From an uncultured Ectothiorhodospiraceae bacterium (GTDB lineage Bacteria > Pseudomonadota > Gammaproteobacteria > UBA6429 > Thiohalophilaceae): a stretch of DNA of 44,863 nucleotides. Below the pieces are notes generated by a model. It was not told where the DNA came from and made no database searches. It saw only the letters and a program-made list of their open reading frames with translations. The translations under genes and the position numbers were made by a program. Within the stretch, counting starts at the first letter, position 1; every line of letters begins with the position of its first letter. This document shows positions 1-7,687 of this stretch, piece by piece. The stretch spans positions 1 to 44,863 of the forward strand of contig CAMYOL010000051.1 of NCBI GenBank assembly GCA_947260005.1, given 5' to 3'.

Positions 1-1
1 G

Positions 2-316
2 TTACCCGTCATTGCCTACAATCTTTTACAATCAATCGAACTGCTGAGCAATGCGGCCAAAGTACTAGCCGATAAGGCCATCAAAAATTTCAGTGTTAAT
101 ACTGATAACATCAACGAGGCGTTAGAAAAGAACCCCATCCTGGTGACCGCCCTAAATCGAGTCATTGGTTACGAGAAAGGCGCGGCAATTGCAAAAAAAG
201 CCTACGCCGAAAAACGCCCTATTCTCGAAGTGGCATTAGCCGAAACTGATTTATCAAATGAAGAACTTAAAAAATTACTCGACCCGGCAAAGTTAACCCA
301 GGGCGGCATTGAGTGA
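2..316 (+). CDS. fumC: Fumarate hydratase class II, C-terminal part
   Basis: This is the last 104 residues of an open frame that enters from outside the window. The sequence matches the C-terminal end of class II fumarases, which interconvert fumarate and malate in the TCA cycle as cytosolic homotetramers. The visible part contains the helix beginning LPVIAYNLLQSIELL and the small C-terminal domain with NPILVTALNRVIGYEKGA, where E. coli FumC has a closely similar stretch. The catalytic SS-loop lies upstream and cannot be checked. Aspartase and argininosuccinate lyase share the superfamily, but the C-terminal domain reads as fumarase. No clear hairpin terminator follows the stop. Confidence 0.9.
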   Translation, partial: LPVIAYNLLQSIELLSNAAKVLADKAIKNFSVNTDNINEALEKNPILVTALNRVIGYEKGAAIAKKAYAEKRPILEVALAETDLSNEELKKLLDPAKLTQGGIE

Positions 317-463
317 GTAAGTTTAGCCTTTTCGTGTATGTCCATTGCCTTAATCAACTCAATAACATTAATGTAAATATAGCCAACAATCTCACATAGC
401 TGTAAACTAGCCCCAGTTGGACTAATGGAAATTAATCTATAAAAACTATATAAGGAGATTTTA

Positions 464-1057
464 ATGAAGTTCGCACTTAACAGATTCCTACTCTTATTGT
501 TCGCCTTTTTTTTATCATTTAACTCTGCCTTTGCAGGCTTTTTTGATGAAGAAGATGAGGAAGAAGCAACTGAGAAGGCTAAACCAGAAGGTAAACCGCT
601 CTATAGCATGGTCAATCTCTGGTATGAAAAACCAACCAAAATCCTGCCACTATTTCATAAAGGTACAATCATACCGGTTGGTACAAAAGTCTACATCGGC
701 GACACCAGTAAAAAGGCATTCTACTTTAAAACCGAGGATGGCTCTGAGTACAGAATATACTCGTGGAAATATTACAAGATGCCAGGTGAAGAAATGATCA
801 AGCTATTCTTCGATGAAAAAAATCCGAAAGCTAAAGGTGGTGTGTATCATAAATTTTCCAAAATGGAACGAAAGCAAATTGATCTCGGGCAATTAAAAGT
901 TGGTATGAGCAGAAAAGCGGCAGTGATGGCATACGGTTTTCCGCCAACCCATGCCAACCCAAGCGTTAAGGCTGATACCTGGAATCTGTGGAAAAATCGT
1001 TGGGATAAACTAATCGTTACCTTTAATAATGGAAAAATCAGTGAAATACGAGACTAA
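464..1057 (+). CDS. Exported protein with BamE/SmpA-like C-terminal segment
   Basis: This 197-residue protein starts at an ATG preceded by a strong ribosome site (AAGGAG at about 452). A signal peptide of about 25 residues ends in AFA. It is followed by a very acidic linker (FFDEEDEEEATEKA) and a lysine-rich, tyrosine-rich middle. The segment from about residue 143 (LGQLKVGMSRKAAVMAYGFP, then a Trp-rich strand and a final FNNGKISEI) resembles the repeat unit of the BamE/SmpA/OmlA fold, which is common in outer-membrane assembly lipoproteins. There is no lipobox cysteine, so it is probably a soluble periplasmic protein. No specific function is recognised. It is a single-gene unit closed by a hairpin terminator. 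Confidence 0.75.
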   Translation: MKFALNRFLLLLFAFFLSFNSAFAGFFDEEDEEEATEKAKPEGKPLYSMVNLWYEKPTKILPLFHKGTIIPVGTKVYIGDTSKKAFYFKTEDGSEYRIYSWKYYKMPGEEMIKLFFDEKNPKAKGGVYHKFSKMERKQIDLGQLKVGMSRKAAVMAYGFPPTHANPSVKADTWNLWKNRWDKLIVTFNNGKISEIRD

Positions 1058-1080
1058 TAAACTATTCCTGATTTGATCTA

Positions 1081-1108
1081 AAAAGCCCGGCTAGTGCCGG
1101 GCTTTTTT
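1081..1108. terminator. Bidirectional Rho-independent terminator
   Basis: A perfect stem (AAGCCCGGC, loop TAGT, GCCGGGCTT) is flanked by A's on the left and T's on the right. It can therefore end transcription in both directions, between two convergent genes. Confidence 0.92.
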
Positions 1109-1122
1109 CTTGTCTCAATTAA

Positions 1123-1407
1123 TTAAAATTTAGAATGTGCTCTATCGATAGCTTCCGTTAGCTTCTGCCAGGCCGCTTCAACACCGACTTTCAATTCGCC
1201 CCAGGCTTCTTCACTGGATTCAACCAGTTCCATGGTCTTCTCTTTTACGTTGTCACGTTGCTTACGGACAACCACAATTTCCTCTGCATATTTTTCTTTC
1301 AAATCATCTTTAACATGATCGGCTTTAGCTTCCAGTTTATCGATATCTTCATTCCAGTCATCAAGCTTGTGTTTTAATTTGTCTACATATTCTTCGCGTT
1401 TAGTCAT
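1123..1407 (-). CDS. Coiled-coil protein, sll1863 stress-response type
   Basis: This 94-residue, highly charged protein is predicted to be helical almost throughout. Heptad-like spacing of Leu, Val and Trp runs from residue 8 to 85 (for example KLKHKLDDWNEDIDKLEAKA). Its size and composition match the small coiled-coil family annotated as sll1863-type stress proteins in several Gram-negative bacteria, whose biochemical role is not established. It has no signal peptide and no cysteine. AGGTGACTC just upstream of the ATG supplies a ribosome site. It ends at the shared terminator facing the upstream exported-protein gene and appears to be monocistronic. The family assignment rests on composition and size rather than a diagnostic motif. 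Confidence 0.7.
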   Translation of the reverse strand: MTKREEYVDKLKHKLDDWNEDIDKLEAKADHVKDDLKEKYAEEIVVVRKQRDNVKEKTMELVESSEEAWGELKVGVEAAWQKLTEAIDRAHSKF

Positions 1408-1661
1408 GAGTCACCTCGCAATATAGGCATCGAGTTATTAGAAAATTCCCAATCTATACTAGTAATATAGTACAAAAAGTGAAATTCAATGCCCAATTAA
1501 CGCACCAATAGTATTGTTCATTGACCAGGATCAGTCACTCAGGAATAAATTTTATTTATCTGTAAAATAAATTGGCCATTTGACTAGCCCATAAAAACGG
1601 TTTTATTGGATAACCCAGTAATATTGAGACGAGTTCAATAACGTCTATTTTAATAGTTTTA

Positions 1662-2378
1662 TTAGCTAAATTCTTTCATCGCCAGGATCGCACGACTGCG
1701 TCGATAAGCTGTGCGATAAGCTTCAGCTTGAGGAAAGAGTTTATAAGCCTGTTCAAGATACTCAACGGCTTGCTCGGCACAACACTCGGTATCCCAAAGA
1801 CTCATGCCAATCTGAAAGGCAAATTCGGCCACCAGTGCATCATCATTACTACTTGCAACTTGAGCATCAATGGTTACCGAAGGTTTGTCCTGAGTATCAA
1901 AAAAAGTCATATAACGCGTTGCTTCCATTTGGCGTGCTGCTGCATGCTCAAACACACTACAGGCGACCATCCGATCATTCTCATCAAAGCATACACCCGT
2001 ACCCCGGTGCTCTGCATGCTTAGGAATACCAGAGGGAGGCATTAAAGGGCATCTCAATCTGGGGTCACCAAATAAAGGTGCTGAGATCAGCTGAAATGAT
2101 TTATCTGAATTAAGTTGAATAACGGCTTTTGGCGTCAGCCCACCGCGGTACAACACGCGATATCGAGTATCGCCAGATCGGTAATCCTGGCAACTGTAAT
2201 ATTTACTAACTCCATTAAAAGCAGATTTGCAGATTTTACTATGGCCTTCAGCGACCGTGTCATAAGGAAACAGATCAAGACATTCATTTGCCGTTGCGTG
2301 ACTCGCCAGTAGCAAAACGAAACTGCTAAAGATAATTTTTAAAAAATTCGAAACCACATTACCACTTAAAAACAACAT
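1662..2378 (-). CDS. Exported protein of unknown function with C-terminal TPR-like helices
   Basis: I place the start at the ATG ending at 2378 because GGGAG lies 7 bases before it; an in-frame ATG six codons upstream has no ribosome site. The 238-residue product has a signal peptide ending near ASHATA. A cysteine-rich middle follows (ECLDLF, KICKSAF, YSCQDY, RCPLMP, GVCFDE, VACSVF) that probably forms disulfides in the periplasm. The last 50 residues (SLWDTECCAEQAVEYLEQAY and onward) look like one or two TPR-type helix pairs. I do not recognise the family. The gene stands alone, about 255 bases from its nearest neighbour on the same strand. Confidence 0.65.
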   Translation of the reverse strand: MLFLSGNVVSNFLKIIFSSFVLLLASHATANECLDLFPYDTVAEGHSKICKSAFNGVSKYYSCQDYRSGDTRYRVLYRGGLTPKAVIQLNSDKSFQLISAPLFGDPRLRCPLMPPSGIPKHAEHRGTGVCFDENDRMVACSVFEHAAARQMEATRYMTFFDTQDKPSVTIDAQVASSNDDALVAEFAFQIGMSLWDTECCAEQAVEYLEQAYKLFPQAEAYRTAYRRSRAILAMKEFS

Positions 2379-2892
2379 CACACATCTCCCATACATCGAC
2401 AGGTTAGCTAGTTATACCTCCACCCTAATTTATATAGTTATTATGTGATCCTTATGTATTGATATAAGCAATACCTGTGCCAGAAAATATGACAATTAAT
2501 CTGCTTAATTTTTGCTTCTACAGCCCTCAACATGCCCTAATTTGCTTCATAACGTCAAAAATATGCCCTTTTTTGGCACCTTACTATTATTATCGGTCTT
2601 AATCTCAACTTCTGTAATGCTATTTGAACTCACCCCACAATGGTCAGATACGGTCAATAACCTGTATTGCACAACATAATCGAAATTGGACAAAATAACC
2701 TAAAGTCGATGCCTTTAATTCTAATATAACTTTAACACCTCCTCTTTGTTATAATAGCTTTCTCAAACGCTACAAACCTTATTCATATTTATCAAAAGAT
2801 ACTAAGTTGATCTATATCAAGATAACTTAGCCTGGTTTCGGTAATACTTCGCATCACAAATCAAGCGCGCTATACAGCACAAGAATATAAAA
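2379..2892. other. 514-base AT-rich intergenic region
   Basis: The region separates two divergent genes. No open frame with coding character was seen. It holds a perfect FNR-type site near its right end and several pyrimidine-rich stretches, but no hairpin terminator. Confidence 0.6.
2807..2820. promoter_or_regulatory. FNR/Anr binding site upstream of the radical SAM gene
   Basis: TTGATCTATATCAA matches the FNR consensus TTGAT-N4-ATCAA at every defined base. Its centre is about 31 bp before the centre of a TAATAC sequence at 2842-2847. That is the spacing of a class II activator site (about -41.5) to a -10 element. The ATG of the radical SAM gene is 73 bases downstream. Induction under low oxygen is inferred. 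Confidence 0.75.
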
Positions 2893-3522
2893 ATGGCTTA
2901 TGTAATAAATTCAATTCAGCCAGACACACAAAACATAACTTATGTTTTGCATGGTAACTGTTATATCAATATGACAAACCGATGTACCTTACGTTGTACA
3001 TTCTGCCCAAAGTTTAACAAGCAATGGGATGTTAAGGGTTATGCATTACGTCTTGATTCAGAACCGGATATTCAGCAAGTGCTGGCAGCAGTGAACGATC
3101 CAACCGCCTATAAAGAAATTGTATTTTGTGGTCTGGGGGAACCCACTCTACGTTTAGATGAGATGCTAATCATTGCCAGACAACTCAAACTGCAAGGAGC
3201 TAAGATCCGCATTAATACCGATGGTCTGGCAAATTCAATTTATGGTAAAGATATCACACCATTATTTAACGGCTGTGTAGATTCCCTTTCAGTTTCTCTA
3301 AATGCACACAATACTCAAATCTATGAGAAATATTGCCGTCCACCAATTGACAATGCGTTCCACTCTGTACTTGAATTTGTACGGGCTTCCCGGGAATACG
3401 TTGCAGACATTACTGTAACGGCCATTGACGGCCTAGATGAAGTTGATATATCTGCATGTGAAGACATTGCATTTGGACTTGGGGTTAAGTTCCGGGCACG
3501 TGTTCTGGATGAAGTTGGATAA
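2893..3522 (+). CDS. TatD-associated-type radical SAM protein
   Basis: This 209-residue radical SAM protein carries the 4Fe-4S cluster motif CTLRCTFC (residues about 32-39) just after the strand YINMTNR. It also has a glycine-rich GLGEPTLR loop that contacts S-adenosylmethionine and the strands VSLNAH and VTAIDG. The length and the end (FRARVLDEVG) match the compact family associated with TatD nucleases (TIGR04038 type), so the protein seems complete. The substrate of the family is unknown. No tatD gene is in view. A perfect FNR box upstream suggests expression under low oxygen, which suits an oxygen-labile cluster. A different frame continues open to 3619 past this stop, so a late frameshift is possible but less likely. 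Confidence 0.85.
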   Translation: MAYVINSIQPDTQNITYVLHGNCYINMTNRCTLRCTFCPKFNKQWDVKGYALRLDSEPDIQQVLAAVNDPTAYKEIVFCGLGEPTLRLDEMLIIARQLKLQGAKIRINTDGLANSIYGKDITPLFNGCVDSLSVSLNAHNTQIYEKYCRPPIDNAFHSVLEFVRASREYVADITVTAIDGLDEVDISACEDIAFGLGVKFRARVLDEVG

Positions 3523-3868
3523 ATTTACGAATGAAAAGAGTAATATTTCCAAGTTTACTATTGATGACTCTACTATAAATATAATTCAATCAATCTGTAC
3601 TGAAATAGAAGCTCGTTAACCTAATCCCGCTTATGTCGAATATATTATTATAATATCTTGATTCACTCTTTATACGATTTGATAGTGATTCACCCACCGC
3701 TCCTTACGCGAGCCAATAGACTAGAAGTAGCAAGTTGGTTATGGTAAAAGATTTTAAAAGACATAAGCGAATAAACCAGTAATTGTCGACATTTTCACTA
3801 GATCAATTACACTGGCTCTTCACAACTATCTGTCAATGCAATTAATTAGTCCCAACAGGATCTTAATT
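3523..3868. other. 346-base AT-rich intergenic region
   Basis: There is no convincing gene here. The first 100 bases keep an open frame out of phase with the radical SAM gene. Around 3640-3660 lies an AT-only palindrome (ATATTAT-T-ATAATAT). No terminator with a GC stem was seen. Confidence 0.5.
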
Positions 3869-4297
3869 ATGAAATATTTCGTCTTTATTTTCACTTTTCT
3901 AATTAATACGGCCTGGGCGATCGATAACCCCGATACTCCCAAATATGTTGCCGAATTTGAGGCCCGCATAAAACCACTTGAACACTATATTCAATCTGAA
4001 GCGAGAAGCGATCAGGATTACACAAAAGGTTATACCCGATTATTAAAATCATTAGACAAAGAATTAAACACCGCTTATAAAAACTTATTAAATCAATTAC
4101 CAAAAAAAAATCAAAAGATCATACGTCAATCACAAAAGCATTGGTTAAATTTTCGTGATGCCGAGATTGCTTTTTTATCAGCTCAGTTTGACCGTGAAAC
4201 ATATGGGAGTTCATCTGTTATCACGCGTGGAACTTATATCAGTACGCTTATAAAATCACGCATCAAAACATTATTATCGTATCAAAAAGGAATATGA
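3869..4297 (+). CDS. DUF1311/LprI-like exported protein
   Basis: I start at ATG 3869, which has AGGA eight bases upstream and begins directly with the signal peptide (MKYFVFIFTFLINTAWA); an ATG 33 bases earlier would add a non-signal-like extension. The mature part is helical and has the DUF1311 pattern LDKELNTAYKNLL followed by QSQKHWLNFRDAE, the conserved W-x3-R-x-A/E core seen in YecT and in the lysozyme-inhibitor LprI family. Such proteins are periplasmic or surface located. Lysozyme inhibition is known for LprI only and should not be assumed here. Cysteines, usual in some members, are absent. It is a single-gene unit. Confidence 0.75.
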   Translation: MKYFVFIFTFLINTAWAIDNPDTPKYVAEFEARIKPLEHYIQSEARSDQDYTKGYTRLLKSLDKELNTAYKNLLNQLPKKNQKIIRQSQKHWLNFRDAEIAFLSAQFDRETYGSSSVITRGTYISTLIKSRIKTLLSYQKGI

Positions 4298-4507
4298 AAA
4301 TTAATTAAACAAGCAAAAACTAAAACTTAGACATAAAACTCACATAGAAAATATCAGGTAACGAGATATAAACTCATTTACACGGCAATCGTTACTAGCA
4401 GTCTACATTGGCTTTGGTATACTCAGAGCCACCAATAACCTTATACAAAAAATAAAGGGCTGATCGTTTAAATCTGCTAAGCCCGATAAAAATGGATTGC
4501 GTATATT

Positions 4508-5917
4508 ATGTCATCAACTTCGGAAGCGATAACAGAACAACCTGAATCGGTTTCATTCAGTGAAGCCTTTCTTTATTGGCTAAAACTTGGGTTTATTAGT
4601 TTTGGCGGCCCGGCCGGACAGATCAGCATGATGCACCAGGAACTGGTGGAACGGCGCCGCTGGATTTCAGAACACCGCTTCCTGCATGCCTTAAATTACA
4701 CGATGGTCTTACCCGGTCCTGAAGCTCAACAACTGGCAACCTATATTGGCTGGTTAATGCACGGGGTCTGGGGTGGTATTATGGCCGGATTCTTATTTGT
4801 TTTACCGTCTTTATTTATTTTGATGGGCTTAACCTGGATATACCTATCTTATGGTAACGTGTTAGTTGTCGAAGGTGTACTTTATGGAATTAAACCCGCC
4901 GTCACTGCCATTGTTTTATTTGCTGCTTATCGTATTGGCTCACGTGCGCTAAGTAACAATGTCCTTCTTGCTATGGCCATACTAGCCTTTGCTGCAATTT
5001 TCTTTTTTAACATTCCTTTCCCTTATATTGTATTAACGGCAGGTCTAATCGGATACATAGGCTCGCGTTATAGCCCGGACAGCTTTAAAGCCGGAGCGGG
5101 TCATGGCAGCTCAGCGGAGACTTATGGCCCCGCATTAATCGATGATGAGACACCGATCCCTCACCATGCCCTCTTTAAATGGAGCCGGTTAATTAGTTAT
5201 GCCCTGGTCGGTCTTTTGATCTGGGTATTAGTCATGACCGTATTATTTAATAACTATGGCTGGGAAGGCACGTTCACACAAATGGGCTGGTTTTTTACCA
5301 AAGCCGCCCTGCTCACTTTCGGAGGCGCCTATGCCGTATTACCTTATGTCTATCAAGGTGGTGTAGAACAATACTCCTGGTTAACCGGAACTCAAATGAT
5401 CGATGGACTCGCACTTGGTGAAACAACGCCTGGCCCTCTTATCATGGTTGTAGCTTTTGTTGGTTATGTTGGAGGCTGGGGGAGTAAAGTTTTTGGTCCT
5501 GAATCTCAGGCATTGGCCGGAGCAATGGGTGCGGGCATAGCGACCCTGTTTACCTTTCTACCATCGTTTTTGTTTATCCTTGTGGGTGGGCCTGCCGTCG
5601 AAGCCACGCGTCATGATATAAAATTTACGGCACCTCTTACTGGTATAACCGCAGCAGTTGTTGGTGTGATTTTAAATCTGGCCATCTTTTTTGCTTATCA
5701 TGTGTTGTGGCCAGAAGGTGTTGGGATTGAGTTTGAGTGGTCGTCGCCAATAACCGGAATCAAAGCCTTGTTTGAGGCCAGATTTGAATGGGTATCGGCC
5801 CTCATTGGTATGGCCGCGATGATTGCCATGTTTAAATATAAAGTAGGTATTATGCCTGTGTTAGCCGCCTGTGCTCTGGCCGGTTTGGTTTACTCCTTAT
5901 TACCCGTACTATTCTAA
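4508..5917 (+). CDS. chrA: Chromate transporter, two-domain ChrA
   Basis: This 469-residue membrane protein of the CHR family has both homologous halves, as in long-chain ChrA pumps that export chromate from the cytoplasm. The first half has the signature FGGPAGQISMMHQELV at about residues 33-48, then VLPGPEAQQLATYIG. The second half repeats it as FGGAYAVLPYV with LGETTPGPLIMVVAFVGY. About ten to twelve hydrophobic segments are visible, with a hydrophilic central loop (residues about 185-225). No chrB-like regulator or superoxide dismutase gene is next to it. It is separated on both sides and so probably has its own promoter. Chromate specificity is inferred from the family; sulfate or other oxyanions remain possible. 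Confidence 0.9.
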   Translation: MSSTSEAITEQPESVSFSEAFLYWLKLGFISFGGPAGQISMMHQELVERRRWISEHRFLHALNYTMVLPGPEAQQLATYIGWLMHGVWGGIMAGFLFVLPSLFILMGLTWIYLSYGNVLVVEGVLYGIKPAVTAIVLFAAYRIGSRALSNNVLLAMAILAFAAIFFFNIPFPYIVLTAGLIGYIGSRYSPDSFKAGAGHGSSAETYGPALIDDETPIPHHALFKWSRLISYALVGLLIWVLVMTVLFNNYGWEGTFTQMGWFFTKAALLTFGGAYAVLPYVYQGGVEQYSWLTGTQMIDGLALGETTPGPLIMVVAFVGYVGGWGSKVFGPESQALAGAMGAGIATLFTFLPSFLFILVGGPAVEATRHDIKFTAPLTGITAAVVGVILNLAIFFAYHVLWPEGVGIEFEWSSPITGIKALFEARFEWVSALIGMAAMIAMFKYKVGIMPVLAACALAGLVYSLLPVLF

Positions 5918-6020
5918 AATATTGATTCAGGTATTAGTATTAATGCTTATTCAGTTAAAAACCTGTTTGAAATGATAAACACAGCAGTCGCTGTAAAGAA
6001 ACAAATAAAGGTTGGGAGTT

Positions 6021-6452
6021 ATGTATAAAGGAAATTGTTTATGTCAAACCGTTCTGTTTGAGATTCACGGCCCCATTCGTAATATTATTTATTGTCACTG
6101 TTCTGAATGCCGCAAGGCACAAGGTTCCGCTTTTGCTACCAATGGTATTGTCGATACCGATAAATTTAAAGTCGTCGCTGGCGAAGATCAATTGACTGCC
6201 TACGCAAATTCGGCGACCCAAACCAAATATTTTTGTCGGAATTGTGGTTCTCCGATAATGAGTAAAAATACTGATCGCCCAAATCAGGTTCGGGTGCGGC
6301 TAGGGACGATTGAATCCGATATTATTGAACGACCCGAAGCACATATCTTTGTCAACTCGAAGGCCAACTGGGATTCAATTCATGACGATATTCCACAGTT
6401 TGACACGCATGAGCCGAATCGGGCTAGAATTGCCACCGAAATTGTAGAGTAG
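6021..6452 (+). CDS. GFA-family zinc-binding protein
   Basis: This 143-residue protein has the cysteine pattern of the GFA (glutathione-dependent formaldehyde-activating enzyme) fold: GNCLC near the N terminus, CHCSEC at about 26-31 and CRNCGSP at about 75-81. These bind structural and catalytic zinc. Many family members are annotated as glutathione-dependent formaldehyde-activating enzymes, but the activity is disputed and should be treated as unknown. I start at ATG 6021 (AAAGG nine bases upstream) rather than at the in-frame TTG three codons before. No formaldehyde or glutathione genes are next to it. Confidence 0.85.
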   Translation: MYKGNCLCQTVLFEIHGPIRNIIYCHCSECRKAQGSAFATNGIVDTDKFKVVAGEDQLTAYANSATQTKYFCRNCGSPIMSKNTDRPNQVRVRLGTIESDIIERPEAHIFVNSKANWDSIHDDIPQFDTHEPNRARIATEIVE

Positions 6453-6572
6453 CCTCCGAAAAAAATCGTTATATCAATCACTTATCGATATCACTTGCAT
6501 GATGATTAAAATCAAACCAAAATAACCCTACAATTTATTTTTAAATTAAAAAAAATTCTCGGGGGAGAATCC

Positions 6573-6992
6573 ATGTTTTTTTACCTTAACCGGTTTAGTC
6601 AGATGCTGTTATGCGTGCTGGTATTTCAACTTAGTAGTGCGGGTGTTTGCGATCAAAACGAATTTAATACCACCAAACAATTAAATAATGTGCCCGGTGA
6701 AAGTATTGCTAATGCCGCACCACTTTTTATGAAACGGTTTCAGGAATCACTATTAGAATATTCTCAACGGGCCCACCATTGTTCCAATCCGGCGGTTATC
6801 GAAACCAGAATTATGCATTTTTCGAGTATCGATACCAGCCAGGAAATTCCTATCATGACAGGACCGATTCATGAGCAATGGAAAATCCTTGCCTGCGGTA
6901 ATAAATTTTATTATTACGTTGGTGTTGCACCTGATGAACAAGACCATAGCACCCTGGTCTTTGCCGCGGTATTCAAGGAATCCGACTGGTAA
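6573..6992 (+). CDS. Small exported protein of unknown function
   Basis: This 139-residue protein begins with an N-terminal signal sequence (hydrophobic MLLCVLVFQLSSAG). The start is supported by a very strong ribosome site (GGGGGAG about 8 bases before the ATG). Two cysteines in the mature part (in HHCSNP and ILACGNKF) could form a disulfide. The end is a strand-rich segment, FYYYVGVAPDE followed by LVFAAVF. I do not recognise the family. A stretch of about 130 bases with no terminator separates it from the regulator gene downstream, so co-transcription cannot be excluded. Confidence 0.65.
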   Translation: MFFYLNRFSQMLLCVLVFQLSSAGVCDQNEFNTTKQLNNVPGESIANAAPLFMKRFQESLLEYSQRAHHCSNPAVIETRIMHFSSIDTSQEIPIMTGPIHEQWKILACGNKFYYYVGVAPDEQDHSTLVFAAVFKESDW

Positions 6993-7120
6993 TTACCATT
7001 TTATTATTGTGTCGACTGGGTCACACAGCTTCCCCAAAAAAATGCGAACACGCCATGATTTGAGTAACATTGAATCAAAATACTAAAAATAATAATGGCA
7101 AGGGAGGGATGGACTAGGAC

Positions 7121-7687
7121 ATGGCCAGGATTCGTTTACGCCTGTTGGGTGGACTCGAGATCTTCGACTCATCCAACCAGACTATTAGTCTGTCAGTTAA
7201 AAAGGCAAAGGCCTTATTGGTCTTTCTCGCCGTGCAATCACATATTAGTTTTAGCCGTGACCAACTCGCCGAATTCTTATGGCCAAGGGCGATAAACGAT
7301 CGCGCTCGTCAAAGTCTGCGCCAGGCGATTGCCGATCTGCGTAAGCATATCCCAGAGTTGGATGAGATTATAAAAATTACGCATAGCACACTGCAGGCCA
7401 ATGCAGATAATATCAAAATTGATCTCCAGAGTTTTGAGCAACTTGCCAGTCTACAAGATCCTCATGCACACCAGGAAGCCTACCAGTATTATGGTGGCTC
7501 TTTTCTCGATGGTTTTAACCTGCGTACAGAATCCTTTAACTCATGGTGTGAAGAAATAACTCAATCAGCCCATGAACAATACCTCCATGTTATTGAATCA
7601 ATGTCAGAACATCAGTTACTTGAAGGTAATAGTAAAGCAGCAATTGAATTATCCAGGAACAATATATGGATTGTTGTCGGCAAATAA
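7121..7687 (+). CDS. SARP/BTAD-type transcription regulator, N-terminal part (split gene)
   Basis: The 188-residue product begins with a winged-helix DNA-binding domain of OmpR/SARP type (RIRLLGGLEIF-like start, RDQLAEFLWP, then RQSLRQAIADLRK) at residues 1-95. A bacterial transcriptional activation domain (BTAD, helical TPR-like) follows from about residue 100. The BTAD breaks off after AAIELSRNN, where family members continue with about 35 residues of a second helix pair. The frame then ends after seven unrelated residues. The missing tail resumes in another frame in the next gene, so this is probably one gene broken by a small deletion. A free DNA-binding half without its ATPase is the alternative. 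The ribosome site before the ATG is poorly placed. Confidence 0.75.
   Translation: MARIRLRLLGGLEIFDSSNQTISLSVKKAKALLVFLAVQSHISFSRDQLAEFLWPRAINDRARQSLRQAIADLRKHIPELDEIIKITHSTLQANADNIKIDLQSFEQLASLQDPHAHQEAYQYYGGSFLDGFNLRTESFNSWCEEITQSAHEQYLHVIESMSEHQLLEGNSKAAIELSRNNIWIVVGK

Noticed and set aside
3437-3619. Open frame overlapping the end of the radical SAM gene
   Set aside because: The overlapping part is out of phase with a clear family sequence and the family usually ends at the stop used here; the tail is AT-rich and has no known match in memory.
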